Shown here: positions 17,926 through 26,696 of the stretch, piece after piece
Layout: each line of letters opens with the position of its first letter
Position numbering within the stretch: the first letter of the stretch is position 1
NCBI GenBank assembly: GCA_038217425.1
Contig: JBBQPM010000006.1
Coordinates: forward strand, 46,563-110,562
DNA length: 64,000 nt
Source of the DNA: JAIEPT01 sp038217425
Lineage (GTDB): Bacteria > Planctomycetota > Planctomycetia > Gemmatales > Gemmataceae
Direction of reading: 5' to 3'
The notes under the pieces: model-generated
Seen by the model: the letters and a program-made list of their open reading frames with translations, nothing else
Databases searched by the model: none
What the model was told of the DNA's origin: nothing
Translations under genes and position numbers: made by a program

Positions 17926-18114
17926 ATGGACAGCCCCATTAATAACTTGACCGCGGATCTCAAGCGGATTCACGATGACGAAGACGGCATGGAAGCAATC
18001 ACCGTCATCATGATCGTCGCCCTGGCCGCGGTCATTCTCATTGTGCTCAAAGTGACCATTTGGCCGCTGGTCAAAGATTGGGTGGAAGCGAAGATTACCG
18101 AACTCAAGAGCTAG
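17926..18114 (+). CDS. Small Flp-type pilin-like protein 1
   Basis: A 62-residue protein. A charged leader (IHDDEDG) is followed by one hydrophobic helix starting MEAITVIMIVALAAV, then a short amphipathic tail ending KITELKS. This is the layout of Flp pilins: leader, Gly before the cleavage site, conserved Glu near the start of the helix, one transmembrane helix. Here Glu is at +2 instead of the usual +5 and the residues before Gly are acidic instead of basic. An AAAGGAAA SD lies 9 bp upstream of the ATG. As first gene of the Tad operon, with a 150-bp leader, it is the best candidate for the major pilin. Confidence 0.78.
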   Translation: MDSPINNLTADLKRIHDDEDGMEAITVIMIVALAAVILIVLKVTIWPLVKDWVEAKITELKS

Positions 18115-18195
18115 TCGCCGAACGCCGTCCTTCATCCGAGACATGCAGTTGGTGCGCGATGCGAATCGCGCACCATTTCATTCGCGAGGGATTCT

Positions 18196-18366
18196 TTGAA
18201 AAGCTACCGACGCATTCATGAAGACGAGGACGGCATGGAAGCAGTCTCCACCGTGATGGTGCTTGCGTTGGCCGCCGTCGTGCTCTTTTTCTTTCGATCC
18301 ACACTTTGGCCGCACATCAGTCCCTGGCTCTCGCAACAGATCCTGCGCCTGACGTCCGGCGAATAA
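18196..18366 (+). CDS. Small Flp-type pilin-like protein 2 (TTG start)
   Basis: A 56-residue frame from TTG 18196 (GCGAGGGATTC upstream as SD) to TAA at 18366. It parallels the neighbouring pilin-like gene closely: RRIHEDEDG leader, then MEAVSTVMVLALAAVV helix and a tail with TLWPH (compare TIWPL in gene 1). The matched sequence, same strand and 81-bp spacing point to a tandem duplication. The short length and TTG start make it easy to miss. Processed by the prepilin peptidase encoded 31 bp downstream is the likely fate. Confidence 0.75.
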   Translation: MKSYRRIHEDEDGMEAVSTVMVLALAAVVLFFFRSTLWPHISPWLSQQILRLTSGE

Positions 18367-18397
18367 CCAACTCTCCGTCACCGAGCGGCGCCACACC

Positions 18398-19171
18398 ATG
18401 GAAACCAGCACCCTTGAAACGGTTCCCGCTCCGCCGAAAAGTTCGACGCGCTGGTTCTGGGCGCTTTCCGCTCCCGTTTGGTTGCTGCCGATCTGGTTTC
18501 TCCTGGCCTGGACGTTGCCGAACACGCCTTTCGCCACCGTCAACGGCTACCTCATCGCGGTTCTGATCGGCGTGTGCGCGTACACGGATCTGCTCTGGGG
18601 AAAAATTCGTAACTGGGCGACGTACACTGCCCTGCTGTGGGCGCTGGCACTCAACGTCGTCGAAACATTCGTGCGCCAGCAAGCGGCAATTTCGGGCGAC
18701 GACGAGGGGGAGACGAGAGGATTCGATATTCGCTCGGCGTCGCACTGGTCGGAGGCGCTGGGCGGGGTCGGGATTTGGGAAAGTCTGATTGGCGCAATCC
18801 TGGCTTTCGTGGTGATGTTATTCATCTATCGTCTCGCGGGAGGCGGGGCGGGCGACCTCAAACTCGCCGCTGCGCTCGGCGCACTGCTCGGACCGGCGGC
18901 CGTGGTTGAGATGCTCGTGTGGTCGTACGTGATCGCGAGCGTCAGCATCCTATGTTACGTCATTGTCGTAATCGGACCGGGACAGATTTTTGGGGGGCTG
19001 GCACGAAAGGTCGGCTCGTCCCTGGCGCCGGCTCGGGTGTCGCCGCCTTCGGCAGAACAGGATCGGCTGTTGCAAGGCAAGATTCGCCTGGCGCCGTTCT
19101 TCGCGCTTGGCACCGTGCTGGTGTTAAGCGGGGCCACTCGCTGGTTCTCCAGCACCGTCTTGGGAGGGTAG
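18398..19171 (+). CDS. Prepilin peptidase (A24 family, TadV/CpaA-like)
   Basis: A 257-residue polytopic membrane aspartic peptidase. The two catalytic Asp motifs are visible: Asp64 in YTDLLWGKIRN and Asp153 in GGGAGDLKLAAALGA (the GxGD box). Several hydrophobic helices surround them, and the large N-terminal methylation domain of PilD is absent, as in TadV/CpaA proteins. Its substrates should be the small pilin-like proteins on either side and the TadE/G-type pseudopilins downstream. It is in the middle of the Tad operon and ends 5 bp before the next small pilin-like gene. Confidence 0.88.
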   Translation: METSTLETVPAPPKSSTRWFWALSAPVWLLPIWFLLAWTLPNTPFATVNGYLIAVLIGVCAYTDLLWGKIRNWATYTALLWALALNVVETFVRQQAAISGDDEGETRGFDIRSASHWSEALGGVGIWESLIGAILAFVVMLFIYRLAGGGAGDLKLAAALGALLGPAAVVEMLVWSYVIASVSILCYVIVVIGPGQIFGGLARKVGSSLAPARVSPPSAEQDRLLQGKIRLAPFFALGTVLVLSGATRWFSSTVLGG

Positions 19172-19176
19172 GCGAG

Positions 19177-19356
19177 ATGATTCGCAAGCTCGGGGACGCG
19201 CGTTCGCTTTGCCGGCGCGGCATGGCGAGCATGGAAGCGGTGATGGCCACCGGCGTGAGCATGCCGTTTGCGGCTGCACTCTTTTATATGGGACTGCGCG
19301 CCTGCAAGAACCTTTACCACGTATGCGGCAGCCTCGTGGGCTGGCCCTATCTGTGA
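19177..19356 (+). CDS. Small pilin-like/pseudopilin protein 3
   Basis: A 59-residue protein starting at ATG 19177, 5 bp after the prepilin peptidase gene, with GGGAGGGTAGGCGAG upstream as SD. The leader SLCRRG is followed by MASMEAVMATG and a hydrophobic helix: cleavage after Gly would leave Glu at +5, the canonical type IV prepilin rule. A short tail ends at 59 residues. This is the only small protein of the three here with a basic leader and Glu+5; it may be a minor pilin or pseudopilin. Confidence 0.72.
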   Translation: MIRKLGDARSLCRRGMASMEAVMATGVSMPFAAALFYMGLRACKNLYHVCGSLVGWPYL

Positions 19357-19366
19357 GTGGCTGCAA

Positions 19367-20035
19367 ATGGGTCGCATCATGCTCAAGCGGTACTGGAAAG
19401 ACCTGACGCGAGACGAGGACGGCGCCGCCTATGCGGTGGGCTACGTAATGACCTTTCCGATCTTTCTGCTCTTCATGGCGGTGGTGGTCGAGGCAGCACT
19501 GTTCACGACGGTGAAACTGGGGACAATTTACGCCGCCCACGCCGCGGCCCGGTCGTATTCCGTCTGGATCCCGTCAGAGCCCAGCGACGGCAGCCTGGTG
19601 CAGCGGAAAGCGCATCAGGCGGCGGCGCAGGTGATGGCCGGGTTTGCGAGTTCGGACCCGCGTCACCTCTCGGCCGTGGGAGGCGGCGGCTCGGCGGGGC
19701 AATCGTTCGCCAGCGCCTTTCAGTCCTACGCGCCCAGCGTCCCCGTTTCGTCGTCGTACATTACGCGGAAGCGCAACTTTGCAGAAGCGGCCACCAGCGT
19801 CACCCTCGAGAATGCGCCGACCGGTTGGAAAGACGATCTGAGCGTCACGGTCCGCTACAAGATGCCCTACCACGTCAATCTCGTGGGGAAGATTCTCCAG
19901 GGCACGCCTATGGGCGGAATCTTCGTGGTAGAGATCCAATCGAAGGCCACGATTCAGGTCGAAGGCGTCAAAGACAAGAACATCGGCAGCTCTGGAAACC
20001 CGCTCGGTATTCGTTACGACCCAGGTGAACTATGA
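19367..20035 (+). CDS. TadE-like pseudopilin 1
   Basis: A 222-residue protein starting at ATG 19367; ATG 19379 (MLKRYWKDL) is an equal alternative, and a frame extension to 19268 overlaps the previous gene. An acidic leader (LTRDEDG) precedes a helix starting AAYAVGYVMTFPIFLLF, followed by a ~180-residue extracytoplasmic region with VRYKMPYHVNLVG near the end. The layout (Gly, then a hydrophobic helix with an FP turn, then a soluble domain) matches TadE/TadF pseudopilins. The last 4 bp (ATGA) overlap the start of the following TadG-like gene, indicating translational coupling. Confidence 0.75.
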   Translation: MGRIMLKRYWKDLTRDEDGAAYAVGYVMTFPIFLLFMAVVVEAALFTTVKLGTIYAAHAAARSYSVWIPSEPSDGSLVQRKAHQAAAQVMAGFASSDPRHLSAVGGGGSAGQSFASAFQSYAPSVPVSSSYITRKRNFAEAATSVTLENAPTGWKDDLSVTVRYKMPYHVNLVGKILQGTPMGGIFVVEIQSKATIQVEGVKDKNIGSSGNPLGIRYDPGEL

Positions 20036-21582
20036 GCCCCCAGGAATCCCCTACGCCGACGGCTGGCGCGATTCGGCAGTTGCACGACAACGAGGAAGGA
20101 CTGCTCGCTTTTATCGCGCTCATCGCCGCCCTCTTCCTCATGGTGCTGATGGGGCTAGTCGCGAACATCGGTTTCACCGTCAATCGCAAGTTGGAAGTGC
20201 AAAACAGCGCCGACGCGGTCGCCTATTCCAGCACCCTCTGGCTGGCTCGCGGCATGAACTGCATCACGGCCACCAATCACCTCATCGGCGAAATGCAAGC
20301 GCTGGTCGTCATTCACATCGCTATCGGCGGTGAAGAACTCGAGGGCAAGGATCCGCTGGATCCCGACGAATCGCAGCAGCGTCAAGATGAATTCGATTCC
20401 GCATCGGAAGATCTCGACTTCGCCTGGAACCTGGTGAGATTCGTTAGCAACACCCCCGCCTACCCCAACGACAACGAAAGGGTCGGCGAGCGGGTCGAGG
20501 TGGGCGCCACCGTCCGGGCCGGGTTGACGGATTTGAAGAAAGCTCTGACTTTCGTCTACGGAATTCGGGCGATCGCCATCATTGCGGAAAACATTCCTTT
20601 TCCGCCGGTCGCCGCCGCGGGACGAATCATGCATGGGGTCACGAAAGTTGTGGAAGGCTATATCCTGGCCGAGTACATCGTTCTCGATAAGCTGTCGGAC
20701 TTTGCCGAGTCGGCTCCGATCATCGCCTTTCGCGATCTGTTGTTCGACCAATTACTTCCGGGTGCGACCAGTTTCGAGAAGGTTGCGGTGGACAACGTGC
20801 CGCAGCTCGCGGCCCAGACCGGTAAGGCGATTGCCCAGCGCAACGGCACGACTGGGGCGATTTATCCCGGCGCGCCGGAATTGCCAGTGCTGCGCGACCG
20901 CGAAGAAGGAAGCCAGATGTCGGACGAGGATATGCCGAAATCCGCGTTGGTGCGCGCGACCACGCCGTGGGTGGTCTACGATCGGACGCCAATCTTACGC
21001 TTCATGACCTGGATGATTTTCTCCAAGGCCCGCAAACACTACCTGAACTACACGAATCGCTATACGCTGTTGAAATCGAAGGAACTTTACAACCGCACGG
21101 AGAAGGATTTCACGCTCTACATCATGAGCAAGCCGGGCGAGAGCAAAGGTGAGGAGCCTTGGACGAACGATTCGCGTTTGGCGGATAAGAAATTCACCGT
21201 CGTCGGTTTTGCGCATCGCCCGGGAAAAACGAGCGCGTCCGAGAGAGTGTACGGCAAGCCGAACGGGGATGGGATCGTGGCGTGCGCCCAGGCGATTCTT
21301 TATAACGCGAACAGCCAAAACCCGGGCGGGGGAGGCACGTTTCAGCCCGAGGTGGGCTGGGACACGCTCAACTGGGAGCCGCCGGTTTCGAGCAGCGGCG
21401 CTTACGAATTCAAGCAGGCGGAGACCGCGAACGACTCGCCGCGCATCCGCCTCAACTGGCAAGCGAAACTCGTTCCCGTCTCGCGGCTGGGCGAGGCGGC
21501 AAACTCGGGTGATGTGGACGGTCCGTTCTCAAGCGTTCTGGGAAAACTCGAGTCGCGGCCCGAAAAACTGCTGACGCATTAA
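20032..21582 (+). CDS. TadG-like pilus assembly protein
   Basis: A 516-residue protein starting at ATG 20032, overlapping the previous stop by 4 bp. The N terminus carries an acidic leader (LHDNEEG), a hydrophobic helix (LLAFIALIAALFLMVLMG) and then VNRKLEVQNSADAVAYSS, the helix with paired 'NAADAAA'-type residues typical of TadG N-terminal domains. The rest is a large extracytoplasmic domain without a recognisable von Willebrand fold. TadG-like proteins are pseudopilins anchoring or initiating the Tad pilus. Operon position agrees. Confidence 0.78.
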   Translation: MSPQESPTPTAGAIRQLHDNEEGLLAFIALIAALFLMVLMGLVANIGFTVNRKLEVQNSADAVAYSSTLWLARGMNCITATNHLIGEMQALVVIHIAIGGEELEGKDPLDPDESQQRQDEFDSASEDLDFAWNLVRFVSNTPAYPNDNERVGERVEVGATVRAGLTDLKKALTFVYGIRAIAIIAENIPFPPVAAAGRIMHGVTKVVEGYILAEYIVLDKLSDFAESAPIIAFRDLLFDQLLPGATSFEKVAVDNVPQLAAQTGKAIAQRNGTTGAIYPGAPELPVLRDREEGSQMSDEDMPKSALVRATTPWVVYDRTPILRFMTWMIFSKARKHYLNYTNRYTLLKSKELYNRTEKDFTLYIMSKPGESKGEEPWTNDSRLADKKFTVVGFAHRPGKTSASERVYGKPNGDGIVACAQAILYNANSQNPGGGGTFQPEVGWDTLNWEPPVSSSGAYEFKQAETANDSPRIRLNWQAKLVPVSRLGEAANSGDVDGPFSSVLGKLESRPEKLLTH

Positions 21583-21599
21583 CGAGCGGGAGAATTGTC

Positions 21600-22259
21600 A
21601 TGCGAATCGCCTTTGACACGCATTCGGCGCCCGCCGCCCGGAAAAGGCGGCGCGGGGTGGCGCCGATGGAATTCATCATGGCGCTGCCGTTCCTGGTGGT
21701 GCTCACGGCCTTCATTTTCTCGCTGGCGATCGCGAGTATGTGTAGATCCCAGGCAATCTTCAACGCGCGCAACAACGCCTGGAAGCAACGCTACCAGCAG
21801 GATGCTCCTACCCAATCCCTTTCGCTCACGAGTCTGGCGTCCTCCACCGTACTGGGCGTGTTCGCCGGGCAATCGGGAGGGGACGGCGTCGTCAGCGGCA
21901 CAGGAAATCACACTTGGGGCTCCGACGGCGCCAATCACGGGCTCTACGCATTCGTTGCCACGCGCGCGACTGCCAAGCACGAAGTCTTCTCCAAATCCTG
22001 GGACCACGAGACCATCGAGTTCACGCCCCAGGCGCCGCTCGCGGTCGATCGCCGAATTTTCATCTACTCGCTCGGCGGCGCCCTTTCCCCCGCGGTGAAC
22101 GGGTTAGACGGAATCCTCAACATCTTCGGCGGCGAACCCTCCCTTGACAATGTTCTGAATGCGCTCGACTTCATCAACGACAACATTCAGCGTCTGAAAG
22201 ACTTGATCGATAGCGCGCAAGATGCGTTGGAAGATGTGGAAGACTTTTTCGATTTTTAA
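21600..22259 (+). CDS. TadE-like pseudopilin 2
   Basis: A 219-residue protein with the classical TadE signature: basic leader KRRRG, then VAPMEFIMALPFLVVLTAF, leaving Glu at +5 after cleavage at Gly. The soluble part (~175 residues) has no recognised domain and ends in an acidic amphipathic helix (SAQDALEDVEDFF). SD GAGCGGGAG precedes the ATG. Together with the TadE-like 1 and TadG-like proteins it supplies the minor pseudopilins of the Tad machine. Confidence 0.82.
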   Translation: MRIAFDTHSAPAARKRRRGVAPMEFIMALPFLVVLTAFIFSLAIASMCRSQAIFNARNNAWKQRYQQDAPTQSLSLTSLASSTVLGVFAGQSGGDGVVSGTGNHTWGSDGANHGLYAFVATRATAKHEVFSKSWDHETIEFTPQAPLAVDRRIFIYSLGGALSPAVNGLDGILNIFGGEPSLDNVLNALDFINDNIQRLKDLIDSAQDALEDVEDFFDF

Positions 22260-22285
22260 GGTCGGGCCGTGAAAGGAACGAGAGT

Positions 22286-23164
22286 TTGGAAGGGACGAGC
22301 AGGACGACTGAAATTCTTACCGGATCGCGTCTGCGCCGCGCGGGAATCTACGCGTGCCGGCTCATCCTGGCTGCAGGCGTGGTCGCTATCGGGGCGTGGT
22401 CGCTGGCCGGGCTTTCCGCTTTGGGCGAGCGCGTGAATCCGCTGGCAAAGCCGGTCGCGCCGACCAGGGAATCGGAGCCGACGGCGCATTGGCTAACGCC
22501 TGCCGATCTTCAAGGGGGCGGCTGGATGATCGCCGGTTTGCCCTGGAGAATCTTAACGAAGGAGTTGACGCCGCGCGGCGTGGAAACGGCGCTGTTGGCC
22601 GCTCCCGCAGGAAAGCGTATGCCGACCACGCCAAACGAGCAGTCAAAATTGATCCTGGATTTAGCCAAAGCCCTCGCGCCCGAACGCCGTCCGCTGGGGG
22701 AATATTTCGTCTATGACGTGAAGCTTCCCGGAGCTCGTTTCGTCTTGTTCACCACCGGTTCCGCAGCGGATGAACAGTTGGCGTTCGGGCGAATCGCGTT
22801 TAACAAAGCAGGAGCGCCGTCGGTGCTGATCGAAGCGTCCCCCGCGGAGGGCGGCGAGAATTCCGGCGCCGTCGTGGGTCCGGGGTTACTCCCCTACCCT
22901 GTCGGCTACAAACGCCTGGCCACGCGAACCGGCGAAAAAGGCGCGCTCATTGCCGACACGGTCTCCGTGCCCGCCGACGCGAACACGCTGCGAGAACTTT
23001 GGCAGCAATACGGCTACCGCACCGAGCCTCTCCCCGGAAAGTCGGGCGAGATGCAGGGATTTACGTGCGTCAAGGACGGTCGAGCAATCCAGGCGTGGCT
23101 TTGGCCCAGTCCCGAAAATCGCTCGCAGACATTGGTGATGGCGATTGCATTAAAGGTGAGGTAA
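22286..23164 (+). CDS. Membrane-anchored Tad-operon protein of unknown function
   Basis: A 292-residue frame starting at TTG 22286 (AAAGGAACGAGAG upstream). One membrane helix at about residues 21-45 is followed by a ~245-residue extracytoplasmic region. No motif is recognised. Its place between TadE-like and CpaB-like genes, with a 4-bp gap to the latter, implies a part in pilus assembly; a role replacing RcpA-adjacent factors is only a guess. No secretin (RcpA/CpaC) gene is present in the operon. Confidence 0.65.
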   Translation: MEGTSRTTEILTGSRLRRAGIYACRLILAAGVVAIGAWSLAGLSALGERVNPLAKPVAPTRESEPTAHWLTPADLQGGGWMIAGLPWRILTKELTPRGVETALLAAPAGKRMPTTPNEQSKLILDLAKALAPERRPLGEYFVYDVKLPGARFVLFTTGSAADEQLAFGRIAFNKAGAPSVLIEASPAEGGENSGAVVGPGLLPYPVGYKRLATRTGEKGALIADTVSVPADANTLRELWQQYGYRTEPLPGKSGEMQGFTCVKDGRAIQAWLWPSPENRSQTLVMAIALKVR

Positions 23165-23168
23165 GTCG

Positions 23169-23873
23169 ATGGGTACAATGATGCGTTTCGGGGTGCCGAT
23201 CGTTCTCGGCCTGATCGCGATGGGCATAAACTGGATGGTGCTGGAATCCAAGCTGGTTGCGACCGATTACGTGGTCGTCATCGGCAAGATCAAGGCGGGA
23301 CAGCCCTTCAAACGCGAAAACCTGCGCAAGTTCCCGTTGCGCGGCATCGACGGCTCGCTCAAGGGTACCGCCCTGCGCTACGATCAGATTTCGATGATCC
23401 AAGATACGCCCTGCGCACGCGATCTTATGGAGGGCGATCTCGTCCTGCTGCGCGATTCCCCCGCCACGCGTAAAGACGTGTACCTTCAACCCGACGAACG
23501 GTCCCTGCAGATCGATCTCGACAGCGTCAAGTACGAGCCGGAACTGCTGGTTGTGGGCGCCGAGATTGGCTTCGTCTACGCCCAGCTTCCGGTCAAGACC
23601 GAAGCGACGCCCCCGGGAGGCGCGACCCCGCCGCCGTCGTCAGCGGCGGACCTCAAGCCGTTTATCGAGGGGCCGTTTCGCATCGTAGCGATCGGCCGGC
23701 GCGTGAATCTGCACGCGGAAGGCTTCCAAAACGAACATTCCGGGCAACGCATCATCTCGATTGCCATCAAGACGGAACCCGGGGAAAAGCTCGACCTCAA
23801 GACCGCGCGCTTGTTGCAAAATGCCAGGTTGAAGCTGATTCAGTCGGTCGTCCAGTTTCCGCAGCAGAGGTAA
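23169..23873 (+). CDS. CpaB/RcpC-like pilus assembly protein with SAF domain
   Basis: A 234-residue protein: N-terminal membrane helix (about 7-24), then a SAF-like segment (VVVIGKIKAGQPFKRENLRKFPLRGIDG) as in CpaB/RcpC periplasmic proteins, then a beta-rich region with a Pro-rich stretch (TPPGGATPPPSS) and a final REP-like strand. CpaB/RcpC proteins couple outer-membrane secretin and peptidoglycan in Tad systems. The assignment rests on the SAF pattern plus operon position between the pseudopilins and the ATPase. Confidence 0.68.
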   Translation: MGTMMRFGVPIVLGLIAMGINWMVLESKLVATDYVVVIGKIKAGQPFKRENLRKFPLRGIDGSLKGTALRYDQISMIQDTPCARDLMEGDLVLLRDSPATRKDVYLQPDERSLQIDLDSVKYEPELLVVGAEIGFVYAQLPVKTEATPPGGATPPPSSAADLKPFIEGPFRIVAIGRRVNLHAEGFQNEHSGQRIISIAIKTEPGEKLDLKTARLLQNARLKLIQSVVQFPQQR

Positions 23874-23904
23874 TCGGTTCTCCAGGAATGCCCACGGGAT
23901 TGTC

Positions 23905-25800
23905 ATGCGAATCTGGTACAGCAATATCGTGATCGACACTGGCCGAAAGTTCGTGGACGTACCGGGCAACCGCATCCGCGTGGGTCGGGATCCGCGCAAC
24001 GAGCTGGTGCTGGACAGTCCGTTCGTAGCCGAGGAAGCGGCAGTTTTCTTCAAGCGCGGCGGCGATTGGGAGCTGATGGCGCTGGGCCTCAACGGCGTCA
24101 AAGTCAACGACAAGGACGTGCTGGGAGGCGATCGCCATCCGATCGTCGGCGGCAACGTCATCAAGATCTTTCCGTTCACGCTGACCCTGGAGCTGGCGAC
24201 TCAAGAGAAGCCCTCCGTCCTCGCGATTCATGCCGCGCTCGACCTCGAGATGTCGCGACTGAGTTACGCTATCCATGTCGATTTGCTCAAGATCATGGAT
24301 CTGGACGGCTCCGAAGAAGGGGGCCGGGAGTTAAACGACGAATACCTGCTGGCGCTGGAGCGGAACATCGAAGAGATCGTGCGGCTGAAAGTGCCGCAGG
24401 ATCGCAAGCGAGCGCCGCTGATGGCGCACATCGCGGGCCATTCGCTGCGTGCGGAGCTGTTGTCGGGATTGATCTCGAGTTCCAAGAACGCGGCGGCCCC
24501 GCCGAGCCTGTGGGATCAGAAGGGGCACTGGAGCCGACTCGTTTCGCTCACGGCGGAGCGCGAGGCGGAAATGAAGGCGACCAGCCAAGCCTGCGCGAAC
24601 CAACTCGGGTTGCAAAAGACTACCGACCTCAGCGCCAAGATCGGCATCGTCGAGAAAGAATTCTGGACCGTCTGGGAATCACTCACCCGCAATATTCAAG
24701 AAGAGTTTCGGCACTATCTGGCCCTGCGGTATCTGAAAAAAGAGATCAAGGACATCGTCTTCGGCTACGGCCCGCTGGAAGATCTCTTGCGCACGCCGAC
24801 GGTGTCGGAAATCATGGTGGTCGACCGGGATCATATCTATGTCGAGAAGAGCGGCGTGCTGGAGAACTCGGGCCGGCGTTTTATTTCGGATGCCGTAACG
24901 CAGGCGATCATTGAGCGGATCATTTCGCGGGTAGGCCGGCGCATCGACAAATCGTCGCCGCTGGTGAACGCCCGGCTCAGCGACGGCAGCCGATTGAACG
25001 CGGTGATCCCGCCGCTGGCGCTTAGCGGGCCGTGCCTTACGATTCGTAAGTTTCCCTCGAGAAAAATGCTTATCGACGACCTGGTCGCCATGGGGAGCAT
25101 GACGCGAACCGTCGCGGAATTCTTGCGGGCGGCGGTCATCACTCGCAAGAACCTGCTCATCTCCGGCGGCACCGGCACGGGCAAGACGACGCTGCTCAAC
25201 TGCCTCAGCGATTTCATCCCAGACAAGGAGCGGATCATCACGGTCGAAGACACGGCCGAGCTTCAGCTTAACAAGGAACACGTCGTACGTCTGGAAACGC
25301 GCGAGGCGAACATCGAAGGCGCCGGCGCCTACACGATTCGCGATCTCGTGAAGAACGCACTGCGCATGCGTCCCGATCGCATCGTCATCGGCGAATGCCG
25401 CGGCCCCGAAGCCCTCGACATGCTTCAGGCGATGAACACCGGACACGACGGTTCGCTGACGACCATCCACGCCAATACTGCCGAGGACATGATTCTCAGG
25501 CTCGAAGTGCTCGTGCAGATGGCCGCCGATCTGCCGATCGAATCGATCCACCGCCAAATTTCTTCGGCCATCGACGTCGTGGTGCAGCTCCGACGTATGC
25601 ACGACGGCAGAAGGCGGGTTGTGCAGGTCACCGAAATCGGCGGCATCGACGAACAACTCGGCGGCATCCGGACCAAGGATATCTTTTTGCTCTCGGGCGA
25701 GCACGGAGAGCAGACGCTGAACCCGACGGGGTGTCTGCCGAGCTTTATGGGCGAGCTGATCGAGTCGGGACTGATTCATTTGGAGTCGTTTTACCTGTAG
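23905..25800 (+). CDS. FHA-TadA/CpaF fusion: Tad pilus motor ATPase
   Basis: A 631-residue protein. Residues ~5-95 are an FHA domain (IRVGRDPRNELVLDSPFVAEE, then LNGVKVNDKDV), the phosphothreonine-binding fold; the SxxH motif is replaced by SPFVAEE. A helical linker follows (~110-260), then the CpaF/TadA ATPase: LLRTPTVSEIMVVDRDHIYVE, Walker A GGTGTGKTT (~420-428), Asp box TVEDTAELQL, Walker B RPDRIVIGECRGPEALD and His box GHDGSLTTIHAN. It powers pilin polymerisation at the inner membrane. The fused FHA domain suggests control by Ser/Thr phosphorylation. The orphan ATPase at 10926-12056 lacks this domain. Confidence 0.9.
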   Translation: MRIWYSNIVIDTGRKFVDVPGNRIRVGRDPRNELVLDSPFVAEEAAVFFKRGGDWELMALGLNGVKVNDKDVLGGDRHPIVGGNVIKIFPFTLTLELATQEKPSVLAIHAALDLEMSRLSYAIHVDLLKIMDLDGSEEGGRELNDEYLLALERNIEEIVRLKVPQDRKRAPLMAHIAGHSLRAELLSGLISSSKNAAAPPSLWDQKGHWSRLVSLTAEREAEMKATSQACANQLGLQKTTDLSAKIGIVEKEFWTVWESLTRNIQEEFRHYLALRYLKKEIKDIVFGYGPLEDLLRTPTVSEIMVVDRDHIYVEKSGVLENSGRRFISDAVTQAIIERIISRVGRRIDKSSPLVNARLSDGSRLNAVIPPLALSGPCLTIRKFPSRKMLIDDLVAMGSMTRTVAEFLRAAVITRKNLLISGGTGTGKTTLLNCLSDFIPDKERIITVEDTAELQLNKEHVVRLETREANIEGAGAYTIRDLVKNALRMRPDRIVIGECRGPEALDMLQAMNTGHDGSLTTIHANTAEDMILRLEVLVQMAADLPIESIHRQISSAIDVVVQLRRMHDGRRRVVQVTEIGGIDEQLGGIRTKDIFLLSGEHGEQTLNPTGCLPSFMGELIESGLIHLESFYL

Positions 25801-25818
25801 CGTCACTGGGGTTGAGCG

Positions 25819-26676
25819 ATGGATGGGGATGTCTTCTTCTGGGTAATGATCAGTTGTCTGTGCCAGTTCGCAGGGGCATGCCTGGGCGCGTACTGCCTTG
25901 CGCCGGTCTGGGATCGCTTCTCGATGGGGATGCTCGCAGATTTCGTGACGCAAATGCGCAACGTCGGGCTGGATACTACGGGGTTGCCCTCCATGCTGCG
26001 CTGGTGGGGCGCCACGGTGATCTTGACCGGTTTCGTGATGTGCTTCGTGTTGCAAATTCCGCTGATTGGAATCGCGGCAGTCATCTTCATTTGCATGGCG
26101 CCGCGGTTTTGGCTGGAGTTTCAGATCGCCAAACGGCGGAGTCTACTGCGGGATCAGATGGTGGGCGCGTCGGTAGCCCTGGCGAATTCGACGCGCGCGG
26201 GGATGTCGCTGCCGCAGGGCATCCAATCGCTGAGCGAAGAGGCGCCGCAACCGCTCGCCGCGGAGTTTCGCCGGGTCAACCAGGATTACCATCGAGGCCG
26301 GCCGATGCCCGAAGCGCTCCGCGACGCCAAGGAACGCCTGCTCCTGGACGGCTTCACCCTCTTTACTTCCGCGCTACTCACCTGCATTGATCGCGGCGGA
26401 CGAGTCACCGAAGCTTTGGAACGGATCAGCAAGAGCCTGCAGGAAAGCCAGCGTCTGGAACGCAAACTCGAAGCGGACACGGCTGCCGGGCGCAAAACGG
26501 TCCTTATCCTCACCGCGTTTCCGGTGGTTTTTCTGGGCGGGTTTTACCTCATGGATCGAGACGCGGTGGCGGTGCTGTTCGAGACGATTCCGGGGCAGTC
26601 GGTCGTCGTCGCCGTGCTGGTCTTGACGTTTCTAAGCGGCATCTGGGCGAAAAAGATCCTCGCGATCGAACTTTAA
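25819..26676 (+). CDS. TadB-like inner-membrane platform protein (T2SSF domain)
   Basis: A 285-residue polytopic protein. Three to four helices lie at both ends, with the T2SSF domain between: SVALANSTRAGMSLPQGIQSLSEEAP and EALRDAKERLLLDG-type segments, ending RTVLILTAFPVV-like helices. TadB and TadC together form the platform on which the ATPase acts. It begins 18 bp after the FHA-ATPase gene and is followed 20 bp later by the TadC gene, the canonical order. Confidence 0.85.
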   Translation: MDGDVFFWVMISCLCQFAGACLGAYCLAPVWDRFSMGMLADFVTQMRNVGLDTTGLPSMLRWWGATVILTGFVMCFVLQIPLIGIAAVIFICMAPRFWLEFQIAKRRSLLRDQMVGASVALANSTRAGMSLPQGIQSLSEEAPQPLAAEFRRVNQDYHRGRPMPEALRDAKERLLLDGFTLFTSALLTCIDRGGRVTEALERISKSLQESQRLERKLEADTAAGRKTVLILTAFPVVFLGGFYLMDRDAVAVLFETIPGQSVVVAVLVLTFLSGIWAKKILAIEL

Positions 26677-26696
26677 ACCTTGTGCGGAGAGATGCC

